Shown here one piece after another: positions 46,101 through 56,941 of a stretch of DNA of 64,000 bases (the first letter of the stretch is position 1; each line of letters opens with the position of its first letter). The DNA comes from Metridium senile (taxonomy: Eukaryota; Cnidaria; Anthozoa; Actiniaria; Metridiidae). A model generated the notes under the pieces. That model was not told the origin of the DNA and made no database searches. It saw only the letters and a list, made by a program, of their open reading frames with translations. The position numbers and the translations under genes are program-made. The stretch is from NCBI GenBank assembly GCA_949775045.1, contig OX459096.1, positions 40,706,158 through 40,770,157 on the forward strand, read 5' to 3'.

Positions 46101-49100
46101 CACATGTCACTCGTATCAAAGATATGCCTATATTGTTCTGTCGCAATCTCAACCTGTTAAAAAAAAAGAAAAAATATTGTGTGCTAATCAAAGTCTTTTA
46201 CTTCTCACCTACAATACCATATATGGTAATGGCATTGTTTTCAAGATTGCATACAGTATCTTTGATATGTTGACATTGTTTGATGTGTTGTTTTTAATAA
46301 TTGAAGGGTTTTTTGTTTTGCTCCCTCATGAACATAAATCAACATATTGTGTTGTGTTATCTGTCAATATTTAATGTAGTGAGGTGTGTGTGTGTGTGTA
46401 CAGATCAGCCAAAAGATTAATAAGAAAGTAACTAATATTTGACACATGACAGCTTACACTGATCCCCCTGTGGCCCTTAAAGTATGGTGCCTCTGGCCTC
46501 TTTTAATGTTCATATTCATCTGGGCCTCACTCAAAAGTGAATAGATTTGATTACTGATTCCAGTTTTTTTATTTGCTTCTTTTTTGTTTTGTCATGTCTG
46601 TGGTTTTATTCATTCATTTATTTTTTGTTGATTTGTATATTTTGTTAATATTTATTTTATAGGAAAACATGGTCAGTGATATGAAAGCACTGTTCAAGGT
46701 GTTGTTCATGTTCTTGCCTTTGCCTGTGTTCTGGACTCTATTTGATCAGCAGGTACTTGATGCACATGCATGTTTGACATGAAGTAAAATCAAAGTTTTA
46801 TTTATTGATCTGCTTTATTAATTATGAAATACTTTGTGACCCTGTATTTTGTTCATTTGATAGGGTTCACGTTGGACTCTTCAAGCAGAAGAATTGGATG
46901 GAGATATTGTAAGTCATCTTTAAATTGTAGTCATAAAGTATATATCTTTTCTTTGATTTTTTAAATGTATGTCAAGTCTCTTAAACTGAATTTTCAAATT
47001 GTAAAATATTTCACTGCTTACCTCGAATAGCTTTAATGCTAACTGCGGCAGTGAATATTTATAACAGTTACTGTATTGTTAAAATGGAAATAAAATCATT
47101 GATTGATTGATTGATCTTTAGATTACCATCAAATTTCACTAATTTTCTTTGTCAGTTTGCTTGGCTGTTTGTTTTTCTGCCAATCTGTCTGTTTTGATAT
47201 TTCCTTGCTGCTTTTTTAGTTTATTTGTTGTTTTCCTTGTTTATTTTGTATGGCATTGTAAGTAAGTCAGATTGCTTGACTATGTGCTTGCTTGCTCTTT
47301 TGTTGGTATTCTTGTTCCTCGTTCGTCTTTCAATTTGTTTTTATTAGGTTAATATCAAGGATAGCATATACAGTAATTATAATTTATACAATGTTAATGT
47401 TTATTTAATATGTGATAAATGTTGGATTTCCTTTTCTCCAGGGAGCTCTTGGCACGATGAAACCTGACCAAGTGCAGGTAAATACTTATTTATTTATTTT
47501 TTAATTCAAAATCACTACAATTTACAAACAATAATTAGGCTATAAATTACACTGTAAACATAACAAAGATAAAAACCTAGTACTTATTTAGAACTTACAA
47601 ATAATCATTTTACAATATCAAAACTTTCTTTTTTTACAATAACTTTTTTACAATAGTATAGTATTGATTTGTTTTTACATTTTTTTTTACTTCAAACCCG
47701 CTTGTAAATACTTATTGCTTACTGCTTGTTATAATTATATTTGCATCATTTTTATCATTCTTACTATTTTTTGATTACTCATTTCACAGGCACTCAACCC
47801 AGTCTTCATTCTCATTCTCATTCCAATCTTTGAATATATGGTATACCCACTACTCAGCAAATGCAATCTACTAGTAAAGTAAGTCAGCTTTTATTCTTCT
47901 AAATTGTAATTGTATTGCATCTGTTATTGTTGTTATAAGTTATTAAATTTAGTAGTTGTAGATTTTGTAGGTTGTGTTGATATTCATTTTAAAAACATGT
48001 TTCGTCAACCTATATGTTCATTTCAACTAACTTCTAAGCTTTTGAATATCAGGGTAAACTATGTGAAATCTTTTTTTTTTGCATTGTTTATCTTGACAAG
48101 GGGCAAGCAGCCCAAAAGCTTGGTTAAAATAGAATGATTGGTTGATGAAACATCATGTTTTTATAATGAAATTTATTTGGTATTTTGACCAATAGCATTC
48201 TTTTACCATTGTTGTTGCTGTGGATGTTGCTGACCTAGTTGCATGTATTATTATTTTCTTTTCCAGACCATTGCAGCGTATGTGTGCAGGTATGCTGTTG
48301 GCATCACTGTCTTTTATATTAGCAGCGTTTTTACACATTGCCATCCAAAAAAGCCGTCTTCATGCTGTTCAGCCACCTAATGGCTTTGCAAACCTTAAGA
48401 TTATCAATGTTGTTCCATGTACTCTGACTGTGTCTGGTAGAGGATTGGACACTAGTATTCCAGTAGATGAGGTAATGTTTTTCGCCTTTGTCTTCCAACT
48501 TTTATCATCCTTTCAACTCTTTTCGTTTTATTCCCTCTTTTCCTTTCCTTCTCCTCCTCTTTCCTTCTCCTCCTCCTTCTCCTCCTCTTTCCTTCTCCTC
48601 CTCCTTCTCCTCCTCCTTCTTCTCCTCCTCCTTCTTCTCCTCCTCTTTCCTTCTCCTCCTCTTTCCTTCTCCTCCTCTTTCCTTCTCCTCCTCTTTCCTT
48701 CTCCTCCTCTTTTCTTCTCCTCCTCATTCCTTCTCTTTCCTTCTCCTCATTCCTTCTCCTCAAATTCTTCTCCTCCTCTTCCCTTCTCCTCCTCTTCCCT
48801 TCTCCTCCTCTCTCCTTCTCTTCCTTCTTATCTTTCCCATTCTATTCCCTCTTTTCCTTTCTTTTCTTACAATTTAATAATATCATTCCTATTCATGAGG
48901 AACTCTTCTGCTCTCTCCTTCTCCTCATCATTTTCCCCCTCATCTACATTGTCATTGCATTCACTCTCCTGTTGTTTTCCCTCTTTCCCTTCTTTTATCC
49001 TTACCATTCTGATTCATTTTTTAAAGTGCTTCCCTCTTAACTTACTTACTTACCTACTTACCTTCCCTCTTACTCAGTTTGTTTATCCATGTACACCACT

Positions 49101-52100
49101 GCATTTATCATAAATTGTTTCCCTGACTTGATAATTACTGAGTTAGAATATATGTTGTTTGTGTTGTAGTCGTCAGTGTACTTCCATATCCCTGTGACTT
49201 TGGATTCTCTAAAAGTGGAAGGTAAAACCTGTCCAACACCGATGTCAAAAACATTTCCTGTCAAAATAGAGGAACATGGTGTTTCTACCTTTGTCATTGG
49301 AACCCAGAAGAAGGAACTTGTTGGTCTAAAGGTCATAAAAAGTGCTTCATAACAGATATTTATTGCTTTCATTTCTATATTTTCTTCATCAGTCGTGTTT
49401 ATTTTGTTCCTTATTAATTTGAATTTTATTTTTGTTTATTCTTTATTCGTTTTTCATTCATTCTTCTTGTATATATTTGTTCAATCACTCAACAACATTT
49501 GTGAATTATTCATATTTATTTACTCCTTAAAATTTATTAACTTATTTGTTCATTCATTCCTGTGACTTTTAAAGTATTCTTTTTTTGTTCTTTCATCAAT
49601 GTCATTTTAAAACATTGTCAACATAAACAAGTGACACATGATTCTCAATTTCTTTAATTGTTTTCAGAAGTTGAAATTTCAAATTTTAACTATATAAGAG
49701 TAACAGTGAACATGACATATGAATTATGAAATCTATGTTTACAATTAATGCTAATATTTAGAGCTAGTTTATGTGGTGTCACGTGACATTTCTTTTAGTG
49801 TTAATGTTTATTTTGGTGGACAATGTTACTGACATCGACTGTATCTTGTTTGTAGTTTCCCGATCCTTTAGCTCCTCTTAAAGCAGGGGTTGTCAAAGTC
49901 AGGTTTGTGTATCTTGGTGGTAGTGTTGCTGATAAAGTGGATATTAGTCTTAACAAAACCCTGAAATATACTGGTATAACAGACTTGATGCCGGACACTC
50001 ATTACAACAGGATATTATCAGACCAGTAAGTGAAAACTGATTAATATTAGTTATTAATTATTAGAGGTGTGATGGTCCAGTGGTCAGTGGATCGGATTCT
50101 TGGCCTACTGGTCTGGGTTCGATTCACGGCCCAGGCGATTATGTTGTGTCCTTGGACAAGACACTTGACTCACTATGTGCCTTGTCTTCTCGGATAAGGG
50201 TTTAAAGCCGGAGGTCCTGTCTTCTTTCACTCTAATCCTATATAAGGTGGACGTTAAAGATCCTGTTGTGCTATGTTCGCAAAGAGTAGGGATTCACAGT
50301 CTCCCGGTACAACAGTCAGGCCTCGAAGGCATTCACTAACAACACTCATGATTGTAAACTACTGGTTACCAGCAGTCCGATAAGTCCTCCATATACACAT
50401 TAGTAGATAGTAAAGCGCTATTAGCTATTCATGAGATTTAGCCGTTAGCGCTATATAAATGAGGCATATTATTATCATTATATTATTTATTATCGCTGTT
50501 GTTTGTTTGTGGTTTTCATCCTTCTAACTCACTATAAATTTTGTTCTTTTCAGCTATAATGTTCGAGTTCGAAGTTTTAATAAGACAGATCTACTTGTGA
50601 AGGTGAGGCTTTAGTAACTCTAAATTAATTTTTTTTTAAAAACTACAAAAAAATCTATAAATTTATCAAACTTGCCATCTTCAAAATATTTTCAGAAAGG
50701 ATTATACTTTGGAAATGGAGGTGTTTTTACAGTGGTTGTCCACGAAGACCCCAACAAGCCAGGAACGGTAAGTTTTCCATGCTCTTTTAAGATATTTTAG
50801 AGGTTACCAAAGGAGGGGGAAAGGAGGGAGAGGTATTTCAGAAATGAAAGAAAAAAGATGAAGAAAAAACCCTAATATTTAACATTGTTAGTTCCTTCAG
50901 CTAGAAGTAAGTTGATCTCCCAGGAAGCCAAAGGTGTGCTCTTTTACCCCTCTCTCCATCAATGCTCTGTTTTACGGGTATTTAAAGCTACTCAAAGCTA
51001 CACAGAATAGGAAGAAGTTGAAACAAGTGTGAGGCCAATCAAACTTGTGACCTCTTGTTCCGTAAGCCACTCGCTAACCATCTGAGTTACACTTGTTTCT
51101 TAAAGTGCACCTAATGCCCTTCATGATATTTTCTGTTGTACAAATCTGTTGTACATGTACACTTAATATTTCTTGATGTCGACCTCTCCTTTTTGAGATA
51201 TGAACATTTGAAATCTGAAAATGCAAATGAGGTGAAGTCATTCTAGGAATTTGTCAAAGTTTTGTTTCAAAGCTGACAGCAAGCTTGCTTTTGTAAAGTA
51301 GTAAAAATGTTAATGGTTGTGTGAATATTAGTAATACAGATATTGAGCTTTAAAATATTGCTATAATTATTTCCAGAGAACTTTTTTATATTTAATGAGG
51401 CCTGGGATGACGTCACTTCATTTGCATTTTCAGATTTCAAATGTTTATATCTCAGAAAGGAGAGGTCGACATCAAGAAAAATTAAGTACACTTATTATAC
51501 ACCTCATGTACAACAGATTTGCAAAATATCATGAAGGGCATTAGGTGCACTTTAAGGTGGCTCGAGGTAGTTTTGAATGGCGCACACATCCCTTTTTGAA
51601 TTCGCAATTACATGATCTTACGTTTGCCCCATGAATGTGAATTTTACACCAAATGACAGTCTTGGATGAAAGTTTTGAACGATGTTTTAATTATGCTAAT
51701 CAAAGTTTCCATAGCAACGATAAACAACTTGTTTGTAAAATGGTTTTTCTTAAATATCTTTTGAATTTGAGCTGATTGCGAAAAACCAATAAATGTGCTA
51801 TAAACTACCCCGTTTAGCACATCAATTGGGAAAGTTAGAAGAAAAGTTATCTGTTCGATAATGAATAAATCACGAAAAACATTTAAATGTGTATTTTGTT
51901 TGCGTGTAAATATAAGCGGTCAAAACATTTCATAAGATGCACACATTGTCATCTTAATACTGTAGAATGTTTCCTTGGACTTTCATTTCAACTCCCTGTG
52001 AACAGCTCTGGTTAGTATGTAGGCAATGCAGAGATCAAGCTTTTTATTAAAATGACGTTTTGCTTGACGTTTTCACTCTTTCATAACTACGATCATAATT

Positions 52101-55100
52101 ACCTATAACTCACAAAAGAACTAACGAAAATGAGTGATATCTTCGCAGTACAATTTTAAATATATAGTCAATAATATTGCAAAATTGTAGCCAAATCCAT
52201 ATGAAAGAATGCTTTTAAAAGTAGCGCCGAAGTTGAAGTACGAAAGTAGCGCCCGCCGAGGGAAAATTTACTGCATCGTGCGTGACACCGTGTTTATTTA
52301 AGTGACTAATTAACATGCAGCGTACAGTGTCAAATTCCTCGATGCACGCTTAGTCTAATTATATTTTTTTGTATATTGTAATTATTTAAATTTTCTTATT
52401 CTCATCGCGCATTCCTGCTTGAATACAACATGGGTCGTACTCTTCGTGATGTATTCACTAAGGCTTGAAATATATTTCAAATTCTACTAAACTATAAAAT
52501 CTAGCATTCAATACACGCCCGATTTATTATTGTACTTTATGTGAAACTTGTACACTTGGTCTTCCTGTGGACTAAGCGTGCATAGAGGAATTTAAGACTG
52601 TTCGCTGCATGTTAATCAGCCACTGAAATAAACACACGATGTCACGCTCGATGCAGTAAGTTTTCACTCGGCGGGCGCTAATTTCGTACCTCAACTTCGG
52701 CGCTACTTTTAAAAACGTTCTTTCATATGGATTTGGCTGAAATTTTGCAATATTATTGACTATATATCTAAAATTGTACTGCGAAGATATCACTCATTTT
52801 CGTTTGTTCTTTTGTGAGTTATAGGTAATTGTGATCATAATTATGCAAGAGTGAAAACGTCAAGCAAAACGTCATTTTAATAAAAAGCTTGATCTCTGCA
52901 TTGCCTACATACTAACCAGAGCTGTCCACAGGGAGTTTAAATGAAAGTCCAAGGAAACATTCTACAGTATTAAGATGACAATGTGTGCATCTCATGAAAT
53001 GTTTTGACCGCTTATATTTACACGCGAACAAAATACACATTTAAATGTTTTCGTGATTTATTCGTTATCAAACAGATAACTTTTCTTCTAACTTTCCCAA
53101 TTGATGTGCTAAACGTAGCAGTTTACAGCACATTTATTGGTTTTTCGCAATCAGCTCAAATTCAAAAGTTATTTTAGAAAAACCATTTTACAAAAAAGTT
53201 GTTTATCGTTGCTATAGAAACTTTGATTAAAATAATTAAAACATCATTCAAAACTTTCATCCAAGACTGTCATTTGGTGTAAAATTCACATTCATGGGGC
53301 GAACGTAAGATCATGTAATTGCGAATTCAAAAAGGGATGTGTGCGCCATTCAAAACTACCTCGAGCTACCTTAAAACAAGTGTGTAAACAATTATGACTA
53401 TGATTGTAGTTCAATTTCTTTAAACAACATACCCATATATGTTGCTTTGTCATTTTCAGCTTGAGATAACACAATACACTGATGTTCGTCCTATGAGTAT
53501 ATCTATGCTATGGCAAATCCCACAATACCTGACTCTAACTAGTGGTGAAGTTCTTTTCTCCATTACTGGTCTTGAGTTTGCTTATTCACAGGTACATGTT
53601 TACACTGGTTAGCCTGTAAAACAGTCCTTCTCTTACTTGAAAAATATGAGGAAATGAGTTGAAGTTCAAATGAGTGTAGTTTGGCCGAGAAAGAATGAGG
53701 AGAGACATGCAGACAAGCAGGGAGTCCTCAGATTGCTCATGTAAAAGTGAGGACTGTTTTGCAGTCTATATACTGGCAGAAGGAAATGACTAATTTTAAT
53801 GTAGATTCCAGTATTGTGAGAGTAGAGTTCATAATTTGTTATCAAAGAAAACCACTGTAAAATCAGGGATTGAAGCAGAATAATGAATAAGTCATTGAAG
53901 TTACTGTATAATAATGAATTATTGTATCCAAAATACAAGGAATAATGGATAATGGAAATTTGTCTTTCAATTACCATAATTTTGAACTATCTTACAAGGA
54001 GTTCTCATGTCCAATTACTATCTTTCCCAGGCCCCAGTGAGCATGAAGTCTTGTATTATGGCGGCCTGGTTGTTAACTGTATCCATTGGCAATGCTATTG
54101 TTGTTATATTTGCTGAGGCACGAATCACAGATAATATGGTAAGGAGATGAATTTGTGACTTTATGTGCCTGTTTGTCTGTTTGTTAGTTTAGACTTGATA
54201 TGCCTGTTTGTGTGTTTGTTAGTTTAGACTTGATATGCTTGTTTGTGTGTTTGTTAGTTTAGACTTGATATGCTTGGCTGTGTGTTTGTTAGTTTAGACT
54301 TGATATGCTTGTTTGTGTGTTTGTTAGTTTAGACTTGATATGCCTGTTTGTGTGTTTGTTAGGTTAGACTTGATATGCTTGTTTGTGTGTTTGTTAGTTA
54401 AGACTTGATATGCTTGTTTGTGTGTTTGTTAGTTTAGACTTGATATGCTTGTTTGTGTGTTTGTTAGTTTAGACTTGATATGCCTGTTTGTGTGTTTGTT
54501 AGTTTAGACTTGATATGCTTGTTTGTGTGTTTGTTATTTTAGACTTGATATGCCTGTTTGTGTGTTTGTTAGTTTAGACTTGATATGCCTGTTTGTGTGT
54601 TTGTTAGTTTAGACTTGATATGCTTGGCTGTGTGTTTGTTAATTTAGACTTGATATGCTTGTTTGTGTGATTGTTAGTTTAGACTTGATATGCTTGTTTG
54701 TGTGTTTGTTAGTTTAGACTTGAAGCTACTTGATATGCTTGGCTGTGTGTTTGTTAGTTTAGACTTGATATGCCTGTTTGTGTGTTTGTTAGTTTAGACT
54801 TGATATGCTTGTTTGTGTGTTTGTTAATTTAGACTTGATATGCTTGTTTGTGTGTTTGTTAGTTTAGACTTGATATGCCTGTTTGTGTGTTTGTTAGTTT
54901 AGACTTGATATGCTTGGCTGTGTGTTTGTTTTCTCTGTGTCTGTCTGGCTTGTTTGTTTGTCTGATTGTTTGTTTTGCGTTTTTTTTTTCCTTTTATGAT
55001 TTGTTTGTTTGTCTGTCTGTCTGTCCGTTAGTTTATTTGTTTGTATATCTCTCAATGTCTGTCATTAATTCTGTTTATTTGTCTCTCTGTTTGTCTCTTT

Positions 55101-55375
55101 TCCCTTTAATTTATTATTTGTCTTAATTTGATTTGGTTAATTTAATTTTTGTTTTTAAAAAAAAAATAATATGTTTTATATTTTTGTATGTTTGTCTGTT
55201 ATAAATTTTTTTTGTTCTTTTAGTGCGTTTTGTTTGGTGGCTTTACATTATTTTGTTTTGTTTAATATTTGTTTATTTATTTATTTATCTATTTATTTAT
55301 CAGTTATTTATCTGTCTATATATTTATCTACCTATCTATCTATTTATTTATTCATTTATTTATTTATTTATGTAT

Positions 55376-55454
<79 letters not shown>

Positions 55455-56264
55455 TCTATGTATTTCTCAGTTATTTATTTGTCTATTTATTTATATATTT
55501 ATTTGTTAATCTGTTTATTTATTCATTCATTTATTTATTTATTTCGTATGTCTACTCACGTACTATATTCCACCATATTCCGGAAAGTAAAACTACTTAT
55601 TTATTTAATGAGAATGAATCATCACATAAACAGTCAGACGGTAACAAAACATCTGACATCCGTTTTCGTCTATCTTTCCTGTGTACGCGTGTTAAAAGCC
55701 TGAGTATCATTTGCTTCAGTCTAGAACTCCGTTAATGTTTTGAATATAAAAAACGTGACTTGGTGACAAATTACATAACTACGAAATATTGATGATTAAA
55801 CAGGATTTATTTTGTAATCTCAACTGTTGTTTGAAAAACGTTGTCTCTCTAAAATAACTTATTATTATTATTTCCAAACCAATTCTCAAAGAATTTAAGC
55901 TGATTTAAGTTCACTTGAATAATTCCCATATGAAAAAAGGGCGGTAGTGCTTATTGCATTGGCAAAATTATTCATAAGACATATACGAGGATCTCCTCCC
56001 TTTTCAAATGTAAATCTCTTCCCTGGTTAATAAGTCAAAAGCAAACCAATCTCAATGTATTTTCTTTCTATTTAGGCCCATGAATTCTTCTTCTTCTCTG
56101 GTTTACTGGCAGTCGTCATGGTTATATTCATGATTATGTCTTATTTCTATAAATACGCTTATTACTCTGTCAATGGAGTCAAGCCTTCTGCTGATGAGAA
56201 TGGAGAAAGTCACCCTCTAACAGAAACAGCAGATAATCCTACTGGATATTCTAAAGACGACTAA
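37190..56264 (+). CDS. SLC15A: Proton-coupled oligopeptide transporter (SLC15A1/A2-like), 22 coding exons
   Basis: Plasma-membrane symporter of di/tripeptides with protons. Coding exons: 37190-37247, 41461-41501, 42757-42847, 43386-43527, 43843-43932, 44124-44223, 44562-44652, 45113-45190, 45357-45439, 45703-45786, 46663-46752, 46864-46908, 47442-47477, 47790-47878, 48267-48471, 49170-49331, 49856-50025, 50554-50602, 50696-50767, 53460-53591, 54031-54138, 56076-56264; all in frame, 734 aa (human PEPT1 708, PEPT2 729). N-terminal cytosolic segment 1-40. The proton-coupling motif ExxERFxYYG is at 52-61, and the helix-2 histidine of AIYHAF (His86) is kept. PTR2 signatures GTGGIKP and [10 protein letters not shown] lie at about 155-194. 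The large extracellular domain between TM9 and TM10 spans about 395-600 (exons 15-19). [20 protein letters not shown] starts TM10, and the last two helices are in exons 21-22. The cytosolic tail ends GYSKDD. The extracellular domain points to PEPT1/2 rather than SLC15A3/A4. Which paralogue it is cannot be decided here. Confidence 0.95.
38719..40966. mobile_element. Putative 2.2-kb DNA transposon in transporter intron 1
   Basis: Inverted 12-bp termini ATAGCGGAGCTC (38719-38730) and GAGCTCCGCTAT (40955-40966). The left end is GC-rich with an internal palindrome CGCGCGGGCCGAAGGCCCGCGC. An 83-codon frame at 39065-39316 ([20 protein letters not shown] start, charged, ending SSMAVEL) may be a remnant of its gene, but I recognise no domain. 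The rest is AT-rich with no long frame. The assignment as one element rests on the paired ends. Confidence 0.6.
41147..41325 (-). mobile_element. tRNA-derived SINE, transporter intron 1
   Basis: On the minus strand: A box GGCCTAGCAGTGAGAGC, then GGCCTTTCACCACTGTGACC, B box GGGTTTAAATCCCGACTC, and a body with TTTTTCTCTGGGTTATCTG. It is the intact relative of the split copy at 32945-35336. Confidence 0.7.
41701..41822. mobile_element. Worn fold-back repeat, GAATATTGATGAATAA family
   Basis: Contains AAGTGAATATTGATGAATAA, TTATTATTCACTTATATTCA and TCATCAAGCCTGA words that correspond to the better-preserved copy at 57365-57480. Several hundred bases on either side are AT-rich with no gene; an AATGATGATA-rich stretch follows at about 42060-42370. 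Confidence 0.55.
42381..42513. mobile_element. Fold-back MITE with ATTACATGG ends, transporter intron 2
   Basis: ATTACATGGGTGCGCGGAGA on the left mirrors GTATCTCCAAGTGACCATGT near the right end; inner words AAATTCTATCTTTGAATGTT and AACATATGAAGATAAAATTT pair. About 133 bp, no coding capacity. Confidence 0.75.
43919..44100 (+). repeat. Tandem duplication across the exon 5 donor of the transporter
   Basis: About 90 bp is repeated twice: the end of coding exon 5 and the start of its intron (CAAACTGTATGTATAATCAT near 43927, then CATGTCTTTGATT and GTTCTTTCTAA) recur from about 44010 (CCAAACTGTATGACTAATTA, CATGTCTTTGATT, GTTCTTTCTAA). The second copy carries a decoy donor CTGTATGA and lies between the true donor and exon 6. 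Confidence 0.85.
44256..44485. mobile_element. MITE with TAGAGCGAAAACACT ends, transporter intron 6
   Basis: TAGAGCGAAAACACTTGAAC on the left and GGTTCTAGTGTTTTCGCTCTA on the right. Inner pair ATAGTTACTAACTAATAG and TAGTAACTAATAGTTGC. About 230 bp. Confidence 0.88.
45817..45970. mobile_element. MITE with AGACCTATTTGGCT ends, transporter intron 10
   Basis: About 154 bp. AACACGTTGCTATGTACTAC, GTTTCCACCCAATTCAAA on the left mirror TTTGAATTGGGTGGAAACGT, ACATAGCAACGTATAAGCC on the right. It starts only about 30 bp after the exon 10 donor. Confidence 0.88.
48515..48850. repeat. CTCCT/CTTTC polypyrimidine tract after transporter exon 15
   Basis: About 330 bp of almost pure pyrimidine on the plus strand (CTCCTCCTTCTCCTCCTCTT units), beginning about 45 bp past the exon 15 donor. 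Mirror-repeat polypyrimidine DNA of this kind can form triplex (H-DNA) structure; that is inference. The long Ser/Phe/Leu-rich reading frame through it is an artefact. Confidence 0.92.
50063..50480 (+). mobile_element. tRNA-derived SINE in transporter intron 17
   Basis: Head with A box TGGTCCAGTGGTCAGTGGA and B box GGTTCGATTCACG. Body with CCTTGGACAAGACACTTGAC, CTCGGATAAGG and CCGGAGGTCCTGTCTT. 3' part with AAAGCGCTATTAGC and GCGCTATATAAAT, and an ATTATTATCATTATATT tail. It shares body and 3' words with the SINE at 26515-27160. Confidence 0.88.
50880..51099 (-). mobile_element. Possible tRNA-derived SINE fragment, transporter intron 19
   Basis: Minus-strand words AACTCAGATGGTTAGCGAGTGG (A-box-like) and GGTCACAAGTTTGATTGGCC (B-box-like), followed by a non-coding body. 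It abuts the TTAA insertion site at 51100. Confidence 0.5.
51100..51555. mobile_element. Short inverted-repeat element with TTAA target duplication
   Basis: Element 51104-51551 with ends AGTGCACCTAATGCCCTTCA and ATGAAGGGCATTAGGTGCACT. TTAA lies at 51100-51103 and 51552-51555. Arms are about 145 bp (inner pair ATGTCGACCTCTCCTTT / GGAGAGGTCGACAT and AAATCTGAAAATGCAAATGA / TCATTTGCATTTTCAGATTT). No transposase. The right TTAA is also the left TTAA of the next element. Confidence 0.92.
51552..53374. mobile_element. Long fold-back transposon with TTAA target duplication, second copy type
   Basis: Element 51556-53370. Arms of about 800 bp (51556-52355 and 52570-53370) begin GGTGGCTCGAGGTAGTTTTG on the left and GGTAGCTCGAGGTAGTTTTG on the right. 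TTAA is at 51552-51555 and 53371-53374. The centre of about 214 bp has no open frame of note, and arm sequence is unrelated to the element at 33157 except for the GGNGGCTCGAG-like tip and TTAA. It fills transporter intron 19. Confidence 0.92.
54150..54935 (+). repeat. 35-bp minisatellite in transporter intron 21
   Basis: About 22 tandem copies of a 35-bp unit (TGTGTGTTTGTTAGTTTAGA then CTTGATATGCTTGTT). Variants swap GCTTGTTTG, GCCTGTTTG and GCTTGGCTG; one unit near 54720 has a small insertion. It starts within about 20 bp of the exon 21 donor. Confidence 0.95.
55262..55550. repeat. TTTA microsatellite in transporter intron 21
   Basis: Nearly pure TTTA tetranucleotide run of about 290 bp with TCTA interruptions, preceded by TTTG/TCTG-rich sequence from 54940. 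Three long frames rich in Tyr, Leu, Phe and Ile arise from it and are not genes. Confidence 0.95.
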
Positions 56265-56372
56265 GAACAACAGCTAAACTGGTAGCGGTTTCACTGTTGT
56301 TATGTTCAGCTGAGGTAATGGCGTAAAAACAAGATAAAGTTATTATCTTCTAAGGGCTGGTTCACATGGATG

Positions 56373-56941
56373 CACTGCAAAAACAGCTGAGTAGATACAA
56401 CACAGTTTATTATATATCCCATTCAAACTCGTTTTCTTATTGGTCGAGAGCACGTCACGTGGAGGGAAATAAATCGATCTATTCCCCTCGTGAGAGGGGA
56501 ATAAATCCACGTAAATAAAAAAAATTCAAAATGGAGAGAAAATGTTTCTTCGTTTGAATAGGGTATATAATAAAACACTTAATGACTGGTCCCGAGGGAA
56601 ACAGTTAGTTTTGTTTCCCGAGAATCTCAATGTTTCCCGAGGCTCCGGCCGAGGGGAACATTGAGATTCGAGGGAAACAAAACTAACTGATTTCCCGAGG
56701 GATCAGTCATTAAGTGCTTAATATTATTGCATTCAGGATGACACTTTATAGTGAGTTAACCCAACTCTATAGTGAGTAAAAGTGAAGTTAAACTCAATAT
56801 ATTGAATACATTGTACTCAATGGCCGTCTACATTTATGTTTACTCTAATAATGAGTTGGGTTTACTCACTATAAAGTGTTTTCCTGAATGCATGACTAAC
56901 ACAATATACTGAGTTGTATCTACTCAGCCGTTTTTGCAGTG
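56373..56941. mobile_element. Fold-back complex: three palindromes inside an outer inverted repeat
   Basis: The outer pair is CACTGCAAAAACAGCTGAGT (56373) and ACTCAGCCGTTTTTGCAGTG (ending 56941), with AGATACAAC inside. Within it are palindrome A (about 56407-56571, TATATATCCCATTCAAAC / GTTTGAATAGGGTATATAA), palindrome B (about 56573-56718, CACTTAATGACTGGTCCCGA / GATCAGTCATTAAGTG, with TGTTTCCCGAG mirrored) and palindrome C (about 56728-56892, GCATTCAGGATGACACTTTA / AAGTGTTTTCCTGAATGC). It starts about 110 bp past the transporter stop codon, so it may be in that gene's 3' UTR or terminator region. Confidence 0.88.

Noticed and set aside
48472..49113. Extension of transporter exon 15 into a Ser/Phe/Leu-rich frame of about 215 codons
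   Set aside because: A good GT donor at 48472 joins in frame to exon 16 and restores the family sequence; the extension is polypyrimidine repeat.
54150..54935. CRISPR-like array with a 35-bp repeat
   Set aside because: Units are directly tandem with no unique spacers, in a eukaryotic intron; it is a minisatellite.
54875..55735. Several plus-strand frames of Tyr, Leu, Phe and Cys
   Set aside because: Products of TTTG/TTTA microsatellites inside a transporter intron.
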